Shown here: piece by piece, positions 56,674-64,000 of the stretch
Layout of the letters: each line of letters begins with the position of its first letter
How positions within the stretch are numbered: the stretch's first letter is position 1
DNA from: Plantactinospora mayteni
GTDB lineage: Bacteria > Actinomycetota > Actinomycetes > Mycobacteriales > Micromonosporaceae
Direction of reading: 5' to 3'
Assembly: GCF_016862935.1 (NCBI RefSeq)
Contig: NZ_BONX01000046.1
Location: 39,687-103,686, forward strand
DNA: 64,000 bases
The notes under the pieces: model-generated
Database searches by the model: none
Told to the model about the DNA's origin: nothing
Seen by the model: the letters and a program-made list of their open reading frames with translations, nothing else
Program-made: the position numbers and the translations under genes

Positions 56674-57426
56674 TCAGGCCGGTACGGTCACCAGGCGGTC
56701 CACCGAGCCGTCGTCGTTGAGCACCTGCACCTGGAGCTTGCCGATGTCGTCCAGGCCGGTGGAGGTGGCGGTCTCCAGCGTCAGCGGGTTGGGCTGGGCC
56801 GTCGTGCCGTAGCCGGCGGCCGGCACCTTCCAACTGGAGAGGGCCTCGATCTCGCCGTTCTTGTGGATCAGCACCAGCCGGCACTTCTTCGGGCCGGACA
56901 CCCCGCTCAGCGTGTACGAGATCCGGGTGCCCCAGGCGGTCGACCCCAGGACCACCTCCAGGTGTGCCCCGCTGGCCGGGTCGGTGGCGGTGGACCGCTC
57001 GCCGGTCGGCGCGGGCCGCCCGGTGGCTCCCGGGCTGCTGGTGACCGTGCCGGCGCCGGGCGGCTGCGCGGTCGTCCCCGGATCGGCGATCCGGGTCCCG
57101 GTGAACAGCGCCACGCCGCTCAGCGTCGCCACCAGGACCACCCCGGCCGCGAGACTGTAGAGCCGCCGGCTCCGGGCCCGCCGCCGGTCCGCGCCGACCG
57201 CCGCCACCACCCGCTCGAAGAGCTGGCCGTCGGTCTCGGCGCGCTCGGCCACCATCAGGTCGTGGCCGTCGACCTCGCCGAGCAGGTCCACCACCGGCAG
57301 CAGCGACTCCAGCTCCAGTCCGCACTGCGGGCAGCCCGCCAGGTGCTCCTCGAAGCGCACGGCGTCCCGCTCGTCCAGGACGCCGAGGGCGTACGACGCG
57401 ACGTCCCGGTGGATCTCGGCGCTCAC
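56674..57426 (-). CDS. Membrane anti-sigma factor, RskA-like
   Basis: 250 residues. The zinc-finger anti-sigma domain is at the N-terminus (HRDVASYALGVLDERDAVRFEEHLAGCPQCGLELESLL, with H-x3-C-x2-C), followed by one transmembrane helix (LYSLAAGVVLVATLSGVALF, about 92-111), a Pro/Thr-rich linker and a C-terminal RskA domain (CRLVLIHKNGEIEALSSWKVPAAG and DIGKLQVQVLNDDGSVDRLVTV). It should hold the coupled sigma factor at the membrane until a signal releases it by proteolysis. The start overlaps the sigma gene stop (GTGA/ATGA-type). Confidence 0.93.
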   Translation of the reverse strand: MSAEIHRDVASYALGVLDERDAVRFEEHLAGCPQCGLELESLLPVVDLLGEVDGHDLMVAERAETDGQLFERVVAAVGADRRRARSRRLYSLAAGVVLVATLSGVALFTGTRIADPGTTAQPPGAGTVTSSPGATGRPAPTGERSTATDPASGAHLEVVLGSTAWGTRISYTLSGVSGPKKCRLVLIHKNGEIEALSSWKVPAAGYGTTAQPNPLTLETATSTGLDDIGKLQVQVLNDDGSVDRLVTVPA

Positions 57427-57983
57427 TCGGTCACCCCCCGCTCCAGCAGGGCGGCGCGGAGTGCCCGGAGCGCGTAGTAGACCCGGGACTTCGCGGTGCC
57501 GAGCGGCAGCCCCAACTCCTCGGCCGCCTCCGGCACGGTGCGCCCCTGGAAGTACGTCGCCACCAGCACCTCCCGGTGCGGCTGGCTCAGCGTGCGCAGG
57601 GCATCCGTGATGGTCATCATCCGCAGCACCCGGTCCGTGTCGTCCGACTCGGAGAACCCCTCGAGATCGCGGTCGTACGTCTCGGCGGGTCGGGCCTGCT
57701 CGCTGCGGTGGTCGTCGATCACGATCCGCCGGGCAACGGTGACCAGCCAGGGGCGCAGCGACGACTGGCCGTGGGTGCCGAGCCGGTGTGCGTTGCGCCA
57801 GGCGCGTAACAGCGTCTCCTGCACCACGTCCTCGGCGCGTTGGCGGTCGCCGCCGGTCAGCCGCAGGACGAACATCAGCAGAGGTTTGGCATGTTCCTCA
57901 TAGAGCACTCGAACGAGCTCGTCGGAGTGCCTCGTCTCGGCGGGGGTCGAATTGTGGCGGCCGGCAGCCGGTCGCGATGTCAC
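57423..57983 (-). CDS. ECF RNA polymerase sigma factor
   Basis: 186 residues from the GTG at 57983; longer forms starting upstream are possible but lack coding character. Region 2 is VRVLYEEHAKPLLMFVLRLTGGDRQRAEDVVQETLLRAWRNAHRLG, region 4 LRTLSQPHREVLVATYFQGRTVPEAAEELGLPLGTAKSRVYYALRALRAAL. It belongs to the ECF family close to SigK (the partner has an RskA domain). The genes overlap by four bases with the anti-sigma gene. Possible targets are the lipoprotein and other secreted proteins nearby; SigK-type regulons in relatives include secreted-antigen genes. The start has only a weak ribosome-binding site. Confidence 0.93.
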   Translation of the reverse strand: MTSRPAAGRHNSTPAETRHSDELVRVLYEEHAKPLLMFVLRLTGGDRQRAEDVVQETLLRAWRNAHRLGTHGQSSLRPWLVTVARRIVIDDHRSEQARPAETYDRDLEGFSESDDTDRVLRMMTITDALRTLSQPHREVLVATYFQGRTVPEAAEELGLPLGTAKSRVYYALRALRAALLERGVTE

Positions 57984-58280
57984 CGGCCCATCATTCCGTC
58001 CGTTTGGCCGCGCGTCGAGACTTTTCTGGTACCGAATTGCCCGGCGTTGGGAGGTGGTGCACATTCGTCCCGGCATGAGTGTGTCGCCATGCCATCCCCC
58101 GGCTACCGCCTGCATCCCACCCATACCTCCGCGTCGAAGGCGTGTGAGCCGGCCCCCCGCCTGGGGCCCGGTCGATCCCGCCGCGCAGAAGTACGGATTC
58201 CGGCCCGGGTCGGATCAACGCAGCTCGGAGAAGTTGTGCCGGGACCTGCGCCGCAGCGACCGTTCAACCGATGTGTCCGA
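57984..58280. other. Intergenic stretch upstream of the sigma factor gene
   Basis: About 300 bases. It should hold the promoter of the sigma/anti-sigma operon (minus strand) and the 3' end of the spermidine-synthase-like gene. No gene is recognised; open frames on both strands are Arg/Pro-rich. No -35/-10 pair of the ECF type is convincing. Confidence 0.5.
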
Positions 58281-59138
58281 CTAGATGGCGATGTGGAAAG
58301 TGCCCGGCGGGGGTGGTGCGGAGGGCCGGGCGGCGGTGTCGGTGACCACCCGGGCACCGTCGGTGAAGCGGTCCAGGTCGGCGCCGGCCAGCACCCGGCC
58401 GGGAAACCAGTCTCCGGCGGTGCGCCGGACCAGTTCCGGCACCGGCAGTTCGGCCCGGCTGGCGGCCAGCACCAGGTTGCCGTACCGTCGCCCGCGCAGC
58501 ACCGCCGAGTCGGCGATCAGGCAGACCTCGGGGAGTACGGTTCGGACGGTGGTGACCTGGGCGCGGGCATACCGCAGCGGCGGGCCGTCCGCGACGTTGA
58601 CCAGGTGCACGCCGCCGGGGCGGAGCACCCGGGCCGCCTCGGCCGCGAACTCCACTGAGGAGAGATGCGCCGGGGTACGCGCACCGGCGAAGACGTCGGC
58701 CACCACCACGTCGTAGCTGCCGTCCCGGATCGTCCCGAGCACCTCCCGGGCGTCGCCGACCCGGACCCGCAGCCGGGGATCGGCTGGCCAGGGCAGTTTC
58801 TCCCGGACCAGGTCGACCAGGGCGGTGTCAATCTCGACGACCCGCTGCGTCGAGCCGGGCCGGGTGGTGCAGAGGTAGCGGGGCAGGGTCATCGCGCCGC
58901 CGCCCAGGTGCAGCACCCGGAGCGGCTCGCCGGCCGGCGCGACGAGGTCGAGCACGATCGCGATCCGGCGGACGTACTCGAATTCCAGGTGGGTCGGGTC
59001 GGCGAGGTCGACGTGCGACTGCGGCGCCCCGTCGACCAGCAGGGTGTAGGAGCCCGGCCGGTCCGGGTCCGGGCGCAGCTCGGCCAGACCGCTCGCCACC
59101 TTCACCGCGAGCGCGTCGGTCCGCCGTTTCCGCCCCAC
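58281..59138 (-). CDS. Spermidine-synthase-like methyltransferase-fold protein
   Basis: 285 residues. The Rossmann-type core has LRVLHLGGGAMTLPRYLCTTRPGSTQRVVEIDTALVDLVREKLPW and VRVGDAREVLGTIRDGSYDVVVADVFAGARTPAHLSSVEFAAEAARVLRPGGVHLVNVAD, typical of spermidine synthase homologs. The usual polyamine-binding DE/D acids are partly different, so it may not make spermidine; many such actinobacterial homologs (fused or single) are uncharacterised. It lies 300 bases upstream of the sigma gene on the same strand. The ATG/GTG at 59138 has no strong ribosome-binding site. Confidence 0.88.
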   Translation of the reverse strand: MGRKRRTDALAVKVASGLAELRPDPDRPGSYTLLVDGAPQSHVDLADPTHLEFEYVRRIAIVLDLVAPAGEPLRVLHLGGGAMTLPRYLCTTRPGSTQRVVEIDTALVDLVREKLPWPADPRLRVRVGDAREVLGTIRDGSYDVVVADVFAGARTPAHLSSVEFAAEAARVLRPGGVHLVNVADGPPLRYARAQVTTVRTVLPEVCLIADSAVLRGRRYGNLVLAASRAELPVPELVRRTAGDWFPGRVLAGADLDRFTDGARVVTDTAARPSAPPPPGTFHIAI

Positions 59139-59226
59139 CGCTGAAGTATGGCCGCCGGGCCGCCCGGTCGGGGCGGGGGTCGGCGGAAGGAGCCGTTCCG
59201 CACACCCCGCCCGGTCAGCGGGGTTA

Positions 59227-59389
59227 GGGGCTGTCTCGTGGATCTCGGTGGAGCGAGGCGGAGTCCAGGCGGTGATCCGGCAAGGCGGAGGTTTGTCCGG
59301 ATACCGGTGTCGTATCCGGGCGAACCTCCAACGCCGCCGGGCGCCGTCTGGGCCCGCCGCAGCCCGCCAGAGATCCGCGAGACAGCCCC
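59227..59389. mobile_element. MITE-like palindromic element, 163 bases
   Basis: Terminal inverted repeats of 20 bases with one mismatch (GGGGCTGTCTCGTGGATCTC at 59227-59246, complement at 59370-59389) are flanked by TA on both sides (59225-59226 and 59390-59391). The centre holds arms at 59287-59304 and 59312-59329 with two mismatches around a seven-base loop, and the sequence between is also partly self-complementary; both centres fall at 59308, so the whole element is one long imperfect palindrome. No coding capacity. TA flanks are the target duplication of IS630/Tc1-type and some IS5-type elements. Its right end supplies the stop of the NurA-like gene. Confidence 0.85.
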
Positions 59390-60351
59390 TAGGCGGGCCC
59401 GGCGGCCCGGGTGGTGGCCAGGGTCAGCGCGCGGTGCAGCAGCCGGCCGTCGCCGAGCCGGGCCCGCAGCCGGCGTTCCAGCCCGGCGATCGGGATCAGG
59501 TTCTGCGGGGCCCGGGGATCCTTGTAGGGGGTGGAGGCGAACCTCGGCAGCGTGACCAGGGAGAGGTTGGCCAGCTCGATCGCCTGCTGTTCGGCCAGTT
59601 CGGCCGAGCACTCGACCCGGACGATCCCGGCCCACGGGCCGCGCCCGGAGCCGGGCAGCCGCAGATACCACGAATAGCCGCCCCAGGCCGTACCGAGCCG
59701 GAAGACCGGGGAGCGTTCCCGGGCGGCCAGCCCGGTGACCAGCGCCGTGTGCCGGGCGTCGAGGTATTGGCTGTGCTGGGTCTTGATGTAGCCGAGGGTG
59801 CGCGGCAGTTGCCGCCGGCTGCGCAGCGGGCCGTCCACCACCAGCAGGTCGCCGTCGTCCCGGACCGCGCCGGAGACCTTCACTTCGAGCGCGGTCAGCG
59901 GCCCCTGGACCGCCGCCGGCAGCTTGCTCAGCTCACCGGTCCCGCTCAGCCGGTGTACGGCGTACCGGATCTGCCCCGCGACCACGTCCTGCGCGGACGG
60001 GCTGGCGGTGAAGAGTCCCCGTTCCACCTCGGCACCGGCCAGCTCGGCGGCGCCCCTGCGCAGGTCGCACCGGACCACTCCGGCGGCGTACGAGGCGGCC
60101 AGCCCGGGGAAGGAGGTGCCGTCCGGTTCCTCGGTCCAGACGCTGGCGTCGATCCGGCGTACCCCGTCGACCAGCAGTACGACGTCCGGCGGCTCGACGG
60201 AGTCCGGGGCGGCGAGCGGGTGCCACTCGTCGGCGGGCAGCTCGACGTCGGTCTGCACCTGGGCACTGCTCGGCGCCGCCGGGCCACCGGCCGCCTCGAA
60301 GGAGGCACCGTAGGCCGGATCCCAGGCGTCGACGAAGAGCCGGGCGCTCAC
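59389..60351 (-). CDS. nurA: NurA-like nuclease
   Basis: 320 residues from a GTG overlapping the sbcC stop (GTGA). NurA motifs are visible: VVLLVDGVRRIDASVWTEE (DG-type metal site), a second acid in LLVVDGPLRSRRQLPRTLGYIKTQHSQYL, and a final R-x-E/ETxLA-type region VRVECSAELAEQQAIELANLSL. NurA is a manganese-dependent 5'-3' nuclease that works with a HerA-type helicase in archaea and some bacteria. Here it is coupled to SbcD and SbcC, so it may process DNA ends with them. The TAG stop is formed by TA of the flank and the first G of the element at 59227-59389, so the C-terminus may have been altered by the insertion. Confidence 0.85.
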   Translation of the reverse strand: MSARLFVDAWDPAYGASFEAAGGPAAPSSAQVQTDVELPADEWHPLAAPDSVEPPDVVLLVDGVRRIDASVWTEEPDGTSFPGLAASYAAGVVRCDLRRGAAELAGAEVERGLFTASPSAQDVVAGQIRYAVHRLSGTGELSKLPAAVQGPLTALEVKVSGAVRDDGDLLVVDGPLRSRRQLPRTLGYIKTQHSQYLDARHTALVTGLAARERSPVFRLGTAWGGYSWYLRLPGSGRGPWAGIVRVECSAELAEQQAIELANLSLVTLPRFASTPYKDPRAPQNLIPIAGLERRLRARLGDGRLLHRALTLATTRAAGPA

Positions 60352-62831
60352 CGGCCGGTCCGTTCCACCCGGGAGCTGCGGGCGTCCTTGCGTACCTCGA
60401 ACCGGACCGGGATCCGCTCGGCCAACGCCGGTACGTGGGTGACCACCCCGACCATCCGGTCGCCCCGGGCGGCGAGGTTTTCCAGGGTGGCGGCGACGGT
60501 GTCCAGAGTGGATGCGTCCAGGGTGCCGAAGCCCTCGTCGAGCACGATCGACTCCAGGCTGGCGGTGGTGGTCGAGAGCCCGGCGAGCTGTTCGGAGAGG
60601 GCCAGCGCCAGCGCCAGCGAGGCTTGGAAGGTCTCGCCGCCCGACAGCGTCCGTACCGCCCGGCGCAGCCCCGCGTCGTGGTGGTCGAGTACGAAGAACT
60701 CGCCCTTGTCGTGCGCCAGGTCGTACTGCCCGTCGGTGAGTTCGCGGAGGATCCGGGAGGCCCCGTCGACCAGCATGTCGAGCGCCTCGGCCAGCAGCCA
60801 GCGCTCGAAGTTGTTGGCCCGCAGGTGCCCGGCGAGCGCCTTGGCGACCCGGGACTCCCGCTCGTGCCCGGCCCGCTGCTCGGTCAGCTCCCGGGCCTGC
60901 TCCCGGCGCTCGACCAGCCGGCGGTGCTCGGCCTCGGCCCGCTCGACGGCGACCACCGCCAGCCGGACCGGGTCGGCGTCGGCGGCCGGCCGGTCCAGCC
61001 CGACGGCGGTGAAGAGCGTGGCGATCCGTTCCCGCACCCCGTCGACGCCGTCGTGCGCCTCGGTCACCGCCGAGGCGGCGCCGGCCCGGTTCGCGCGTCG
61101 TTGCTCGGTGGCCCGGGCCGCCCAGCCGGCGAGCCCGGTCCAGGCGGCGGTCACGTCCGCCCGGTCGGCGGCCGGCGGGCCGAGTCGGGCCACTCCGTCC
61201 CGCACGGTGTCGAAGGCGTGCCAGGCGCCGCGCAGCCGCTCCTCGGCCGCCTCCACCCCGGCCCGGGCCCGCCGGGCCGTTTCCCGGGCCGCCCGTACCG
61301 CGCCGCCCGCCGTCTCCAGGTCACGCCGGAGCCCGGCCAGCAGGTCGAGCCGCTCGCGCAGCGCGGCCGGGCCGGGGGAGTCGGCCAGCCGGGCGTCGAG
61401 GTCGGCCATCCGGGCGGTGAGCTGCTCGTGCCTGGCCCGGGCCTGGTCGAGGGTGCGTTCCAGGTCCCGGGCGGCCCGGTCCCGCTCGGCGACCAGCCGG
61501 TCGGCGGTGTCGGCGGCGGCCCTGGCTGCCTCGCCGGCCTGCTTCGCGGCGGCCACCGCCGAGCCCGCCGGCAGCGGCGGCACCTCGGTCACCGGCTGGG
61601 TGCAGACCGGGCAGGGCGCCCCGGCGTGCAGGTGGGCCCGGAGCGCCGCCGCCCGGTCGGCGGTCTGCGCCTCCTGGTAGGCGACCCGGGCCGCCTCCAG
61701 TTCCGCACCGGCCCGCTCCGCCCTGGTCCGGGCCGCCGCCAGCGCGGCCACCGCCGCGTCATGGTCGGCACCGGCCGAGTCCAGCGCGCCGGACAGCGTC
61801 GCCGCCTCGCCGGCCACCTGCGTGCGCTCGGTGTGCGCCTGTTGCAGCAGCCGGAGCGCCGCCGGGTCGCCGGCACCGGCCAGTTCGCCCCGGAGCTTCT
61901 CCTCGCGTTCCTCGGCCACGGTCACCGCCGCCGACGCCTCGGTCGCCGCTTCCCGGGCGGTCGCGACCGCCTCGGCGACCACCGCGAGGTCGCGGGGTGG
62001 CCGCACCCGGGCCAGTTCGGCGAGTTCGGCGTCGAGCGCGGCCAGTTCGCGTTCGGCCTCGGTCGCGGCGGTACGCGCGGCGCGCAGCTCGGGTACTGCC
62101 CCGTCGACCCCCTCGGCCAGCTCGCGCATCGCGTCCACCCGGGCGGCGGCATCGGCCAGCGCCTCGTCGTCGATCCCGGTGAGCCCGTCGAGTATCCGGT
62201 CGACGGCCTCCAGCGCGGCGTCGGCCCGGCCAGCCCGGGCGGTGGCCCGCTTCTGCACCTCCTCGTAGACGCCGAGGCCGAGCAGGTTGACCAGGATCTG
62301 CTGCCGGGTCGCCGGCTTGGCGTGCAGGAAGTCGGCGAACTGCCCCTGCGGCAGCAACACGCAACTCGTGAACTGCTCGTACGGCAGCCCGACCGCCTCC
62401 AGCACCGCGTCGTCCATCTCGGCCGGGGTACCGGCGACCACCTCGCCGAGGTCCTCCGGGGACAGTCCGGTGTCCAGTTTGGTCACGTCGAAGCCGGGCG
62501 GCATCAGTTGCAGCCCCGCGTTGCCGGTCTTGACGTTGCCCCGGCTGTCCCGCCGGACCACCCGGGTCGCCACGTAGCGCGCACCGGCCGACTCGAAGAC
62601 CAGCCGGACCCGGGCCTCGGCGGCCGACGGCGCCAGCGCGTTCGCGATGCCCCGGGCGCCGCCCCAGCGCGGCACGGTGCCGTAGAGCGCGAAACAGATC
62701 GCGTCGAGCACGCTGGACTTGCCCGAACCGGTCGGCCCGACCAGGGCGAAGAAGTCCGCGTCGGTGAAGTCGACGGTGGTGGCGTCGCGGAAGGCGGTGA
62801 AGCCGGCCAGGTCGAGCCGGAGCGGACGCAC
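60348..62831 (-). CDS. sbcC: SbcC-like SMC-type exonuclease subunit
   Basis: 827 residues from the GTG at 62831 (its G is shared with the TAG of sbcD: TAGTG). Walker A is GPTGSGKSSVLDAICFALYG near residues 31-50; the Q-loop LLPQGQFADFLHAKPATRQQIL follows. Two coiled-coil arms flank a zinc hook (CPVC near residue 405). The C-terminal half has the signature VRTLSGGETFQASLALALALSEQL and Walker B SIVLDEGFGTLD. It forms with SbcD a Mre11-Rad50-like ATP-dependent nuclease that cuts hairpins and processes double-strand ends. It is shorter than the E. coli SbcC (1048), as usual for actinobacterial proteins. Its stop overlaps nurA. Confidence 0.95.
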   Translation of the reverse strand: MRPLRLDLAGFTAFRDATTVDFTDADFFALVGPTGSGKSSVLDAICFALYGTVPRWGGARGIANALAPSAAEARVRLVFESAGARYVATRVVRRDSRGNVKTGNAGLQLMPPGFDVTKLDTGLSPEDLGEVVAGTPAEMDDAVLEAVGLPYEQFTSCVLLPQGQFADFLHAKPATRQQILVNLLGLGVYEEVQKRATARAGRADAALEAVDRILDGLTGIDDEALADAAARVDAMRELAEGVDGAVPELRAARTAATEAERELAALDAELAELARVRPPRDLAVVAEAVATAREAATEASAAVTVAEEREEKLRGELAGAGDPAALRLLQQAHTERTQVAGEAATLSGALDSAGADHDAAVAALAAARTRAERAGAELEAARVAYQEAQTADRAAALRAHLHAGAPCPVCTQPVTEVPPLPAGSAVAAAKQAGEAARAAADTADRLVAERDRAARDLERTLDQARARHEQLTARMADLDARLADSPGPAALRERLDLLAGLRRDLETAGGAVRAARETARRARAGVEAAEERLRGAWHAFDTVRDGVARLGPPAADRADVTAAWTGLAGWAARATEQRRANRAGAASAVTEAHDGVDGVRERIATLFTAVGLDRPAADADPVRLAVVAVERAEAEHRRLVERREQARELTEQRAGHERESRVAKALAGHLRANNFERWLLAEALDMLVDGASRILRELTDGQYDLAHDKGEFFVLDHHDAGLRRAVRTLSGGETFQASLALALALSEQLAGLSTTTASLESIVLDEGFGTLDASTLDTVAATLENLAARGDRMVGVVTHVPALAERIPVRFEVRKDARSSRVERTGR

Positions 62832-63976
62832 TATTTGGTCGCCTCCTCGTAGAGTTCGTCGAACAGCTCGCGTACTCCGTCGTCGGCCTGGCCCCGGCTG
62901 GTCAGGTAGTCGCCGAACAGCTCCCGGGGGGAGCGTCCGGCCCGCTGGGCGGCCCGGGTCGCACTGGAGGTCGGCAGCATCTCCGGGTCGATCCGCACCT
63001 CCAGGGCCCGGGGCAGCAACTCCTGTACCTCCTCGCGCAGCCCGGCTCTCGGCGCCTCCCGGACGTAGACCCGCAGCCAGGCCGTGCGGTCGTCGACCTT
63101 GGCGAGTTCGGCCAGGGTGCCGCGTACGGTGCGCAGCGGCGCTGCCGCCGTGATCGGTACCTCCCGGACCCGGGCGGCCGTCCGGGTGCTCACCTCGACG
63201 ATGCTGACCGAGGGGCGGTTCTCCTCCTCGCCGAAGTCGATCGGGAGCGGGCTGCCGCTGTAGCGGATGTGGCACGGCCCGAGCACCTGCTGCGCCCGGT
63301 GCAGGTGCCCCAGCGCCACGTAGTGCGCGCCGCCCGGAAACACCGAGGCCGGTACGGCGTAGTTGAGTACGGTGTGCGCCTCCCGCTCACCGCCGCCGGT
63401 CCGGGCACCCACCACGGTCAGGTGCCCGGTGACCAGGTGCACCCGGTCGGGCTCGTCGAAGCTCTCGGTCAGCCGCCCGAGTACCCGCCCGACGTGGTCC
63501 GCGTACGTCTGCACCGCCTCGGCAGCGGTCAGCTCGTACATCTCGACGGCCCGAACCGCGTACCGCTGGGAGAGGAACGGCAGCGCGACCAGCCGCCACG
63601 CCTCGCCACCGGCGGTGGTGCCGTCGATGACGTGCTCGGCCGGGTTGTCCCGGACGCTGCCCCGCAGCGCCACCCCGGCGGCCTCGGCCCACGGGCGCAG
63701 CGCGTCCAGTGCCGGGCCGTTGTCGTGGTTGCCGCCGATCGCCACGACCTGGGCGCCGGTGCGGCGCAGCGCGGAGAGCGCCCGGGTGACCAGCCGGGTC
63801 GCCTCCGGGGTCGGCGCGGCGGTGTCGTAGAGGTCACCGGCGACGATCACCAGGTCGGGTGACTCGGCCTGGGCGACCTCGACGAGCTGGGCGAGGGCGT
63901 CCCGGTGCTCGCCGATCCGAGACTGTCCCTTGAGGACCTTGCCGACGTGCCAGTCGGAGGTGTGCAGGATCTTCAC
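62831..63976 (-). CDS. sbcD: SbcD-like exonuclease subunit (Mre11 homolog)
   Basis: 381 residues from a GTG at 63976, close to the window edge. The phosphoesterase motifs are LHTSDWHVGK (D8 and H10), VIVAGDLYDTAAP, VAIGGNHDNG, LVTGHLT and VALGHLHRAQ, which bind two manganese ions. The C-terminal cap holds VRVREVPITAAAPLRTVRGT. It is the nuclease partner of SbcC and should be cut from the same mRNA; the operon order is sbcD-sbcC-nurA with one- to four-base overlaps. Whether another gene precedes it cannot be seen. No promoter is visible in the 24 bases left before the window edge. Confidence 0.96.
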   Translation of the reverse strand: MKILHTSDWHVGKVLKGQSRIGEHRDALAQLVEVAQAESPDLVIVAGDLYDTAAPTPEATRLVTRALSALRRTGAQVVAIGGNHDNGPALDALRPWAEAAGVALRGSVRDNPAEHVIDGTTAGGEAWRLVALPFLSQRYAVRAVEMYELTAAEAVQTYADHVGRVLGRLTESFDEPDRVHLVTGHLTVVGARTGGGEREAHTVLNYAVPASVFPGGAHYVALGHLHRAQQVLGPCHIRYSGSPLPIDFGEEENRPSVSIVEVSTRTAARVREVPITAAAPLRTVRGTLAELAKVDDRTAWLRVYVREAPRAGLREEVQELLPRALEVRIDPEMLPTSSATRAAQRAGRSPRELFGDYLTSRGQADDGVRELFDELYEEATK

Positions 63977-64000
63977 GGCCGCCCGACCTCTTCTCCGTTC

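Overview
The window is very GC-rich (third codon positions almost all G or C, many GTG starts) and carries marker families of high-GC Gram-positive bacteria: DUF3000 next to hemE, HemQ-type chlorite-dismutase-like protein, DUF2637, DUF397/DUF5753, paired Roadblock proteins, an ECF sigma factor with an RskA-like anti-sigma factor, and an LPxTG protein. This points to an actinomycete, most likely of the Micromonosporaceae; the genus is an inference. It looks like chromosome, not plasmid or phage. No rRNA, tRNA or CRISPR array was seen.

Layout. 1-3366: two convergent, paralogous polytopic membrane proteins (the first cut by the window edge) separated by a short repeat array. 3518-7946: beta-propeller protein, OmpR-type two-component pair, DUF2637 membrane protein. 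8249-8908: VapBC module. 9102-10571: VOC protein and two coupled Roadblock/LC7 proteins. 11149-14438: fatty-acid beta-oxidation operon fadA-fadB. 14661-17820: GalE-like epimerase, RNase D, DUF3000. 18003-21383: heme operon hemE-hemY-hemQ. 21519-24667: LPxTG protein, acetyltransferase, zinc-finger protein, MsrB. 24859-27780: PH-like membrane protein and an ABC exporter with its TetR repressor. 27854-30303: LigD-type polymerase, imine-reductase-like enzyme and divergent MerR. 30463-34865: island-like stretch of visibly lower GC with a DUF4236 + DUF4041/GIY-YIG gene pair, DUF397 next to a broken DUF5753 regulator, and a HigBA-like module. 34932-42657: acetyltransferase, TetR/methyltransferase pair, secreted alpha/beta hydrolase, ATP-dependent DNA ligase, two small proteins, FAD monooxygenase with divergent TetR. 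42713-48530: formate dehydrogenase operon (HTH-like protein, catalytic subunit, Fe-S subunit, NrfD-like subunit, small membrane protein). 48833-53704: glutathionyl-hydroquinone reductase, PEP-mutase-family lyase, ArsR-like regulator, DUF1990, AlkA-type glycosylase. 54012-59138: secreted proteins, sigma/anti-sigma pair, spermidine-synthase-like protein. 59389-63976: repair operon sbcD-sbcC-nurA, whose last stop codon is supplied by a palindromic MITE-like element.

Three themes recur. (1) Several regulator loci carry paired palindromic operators on a promoter whose -10 box ends 6-7 bases before the start codon, which predicts leaderless mRNAs. (2) Short tandem arrays occupy many intergenic gaps; two of them are repeated copies of the 3' terminal bases of the adjacent gene, stop codon included, and put TGA in all three frames. 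(3) Palindromes and hairpins abound: strong terminator hairpins between convergent genes, a nested 20-bp inverted repeat at 11047-11121, and the 163-bp foldback element at 59227-59389.
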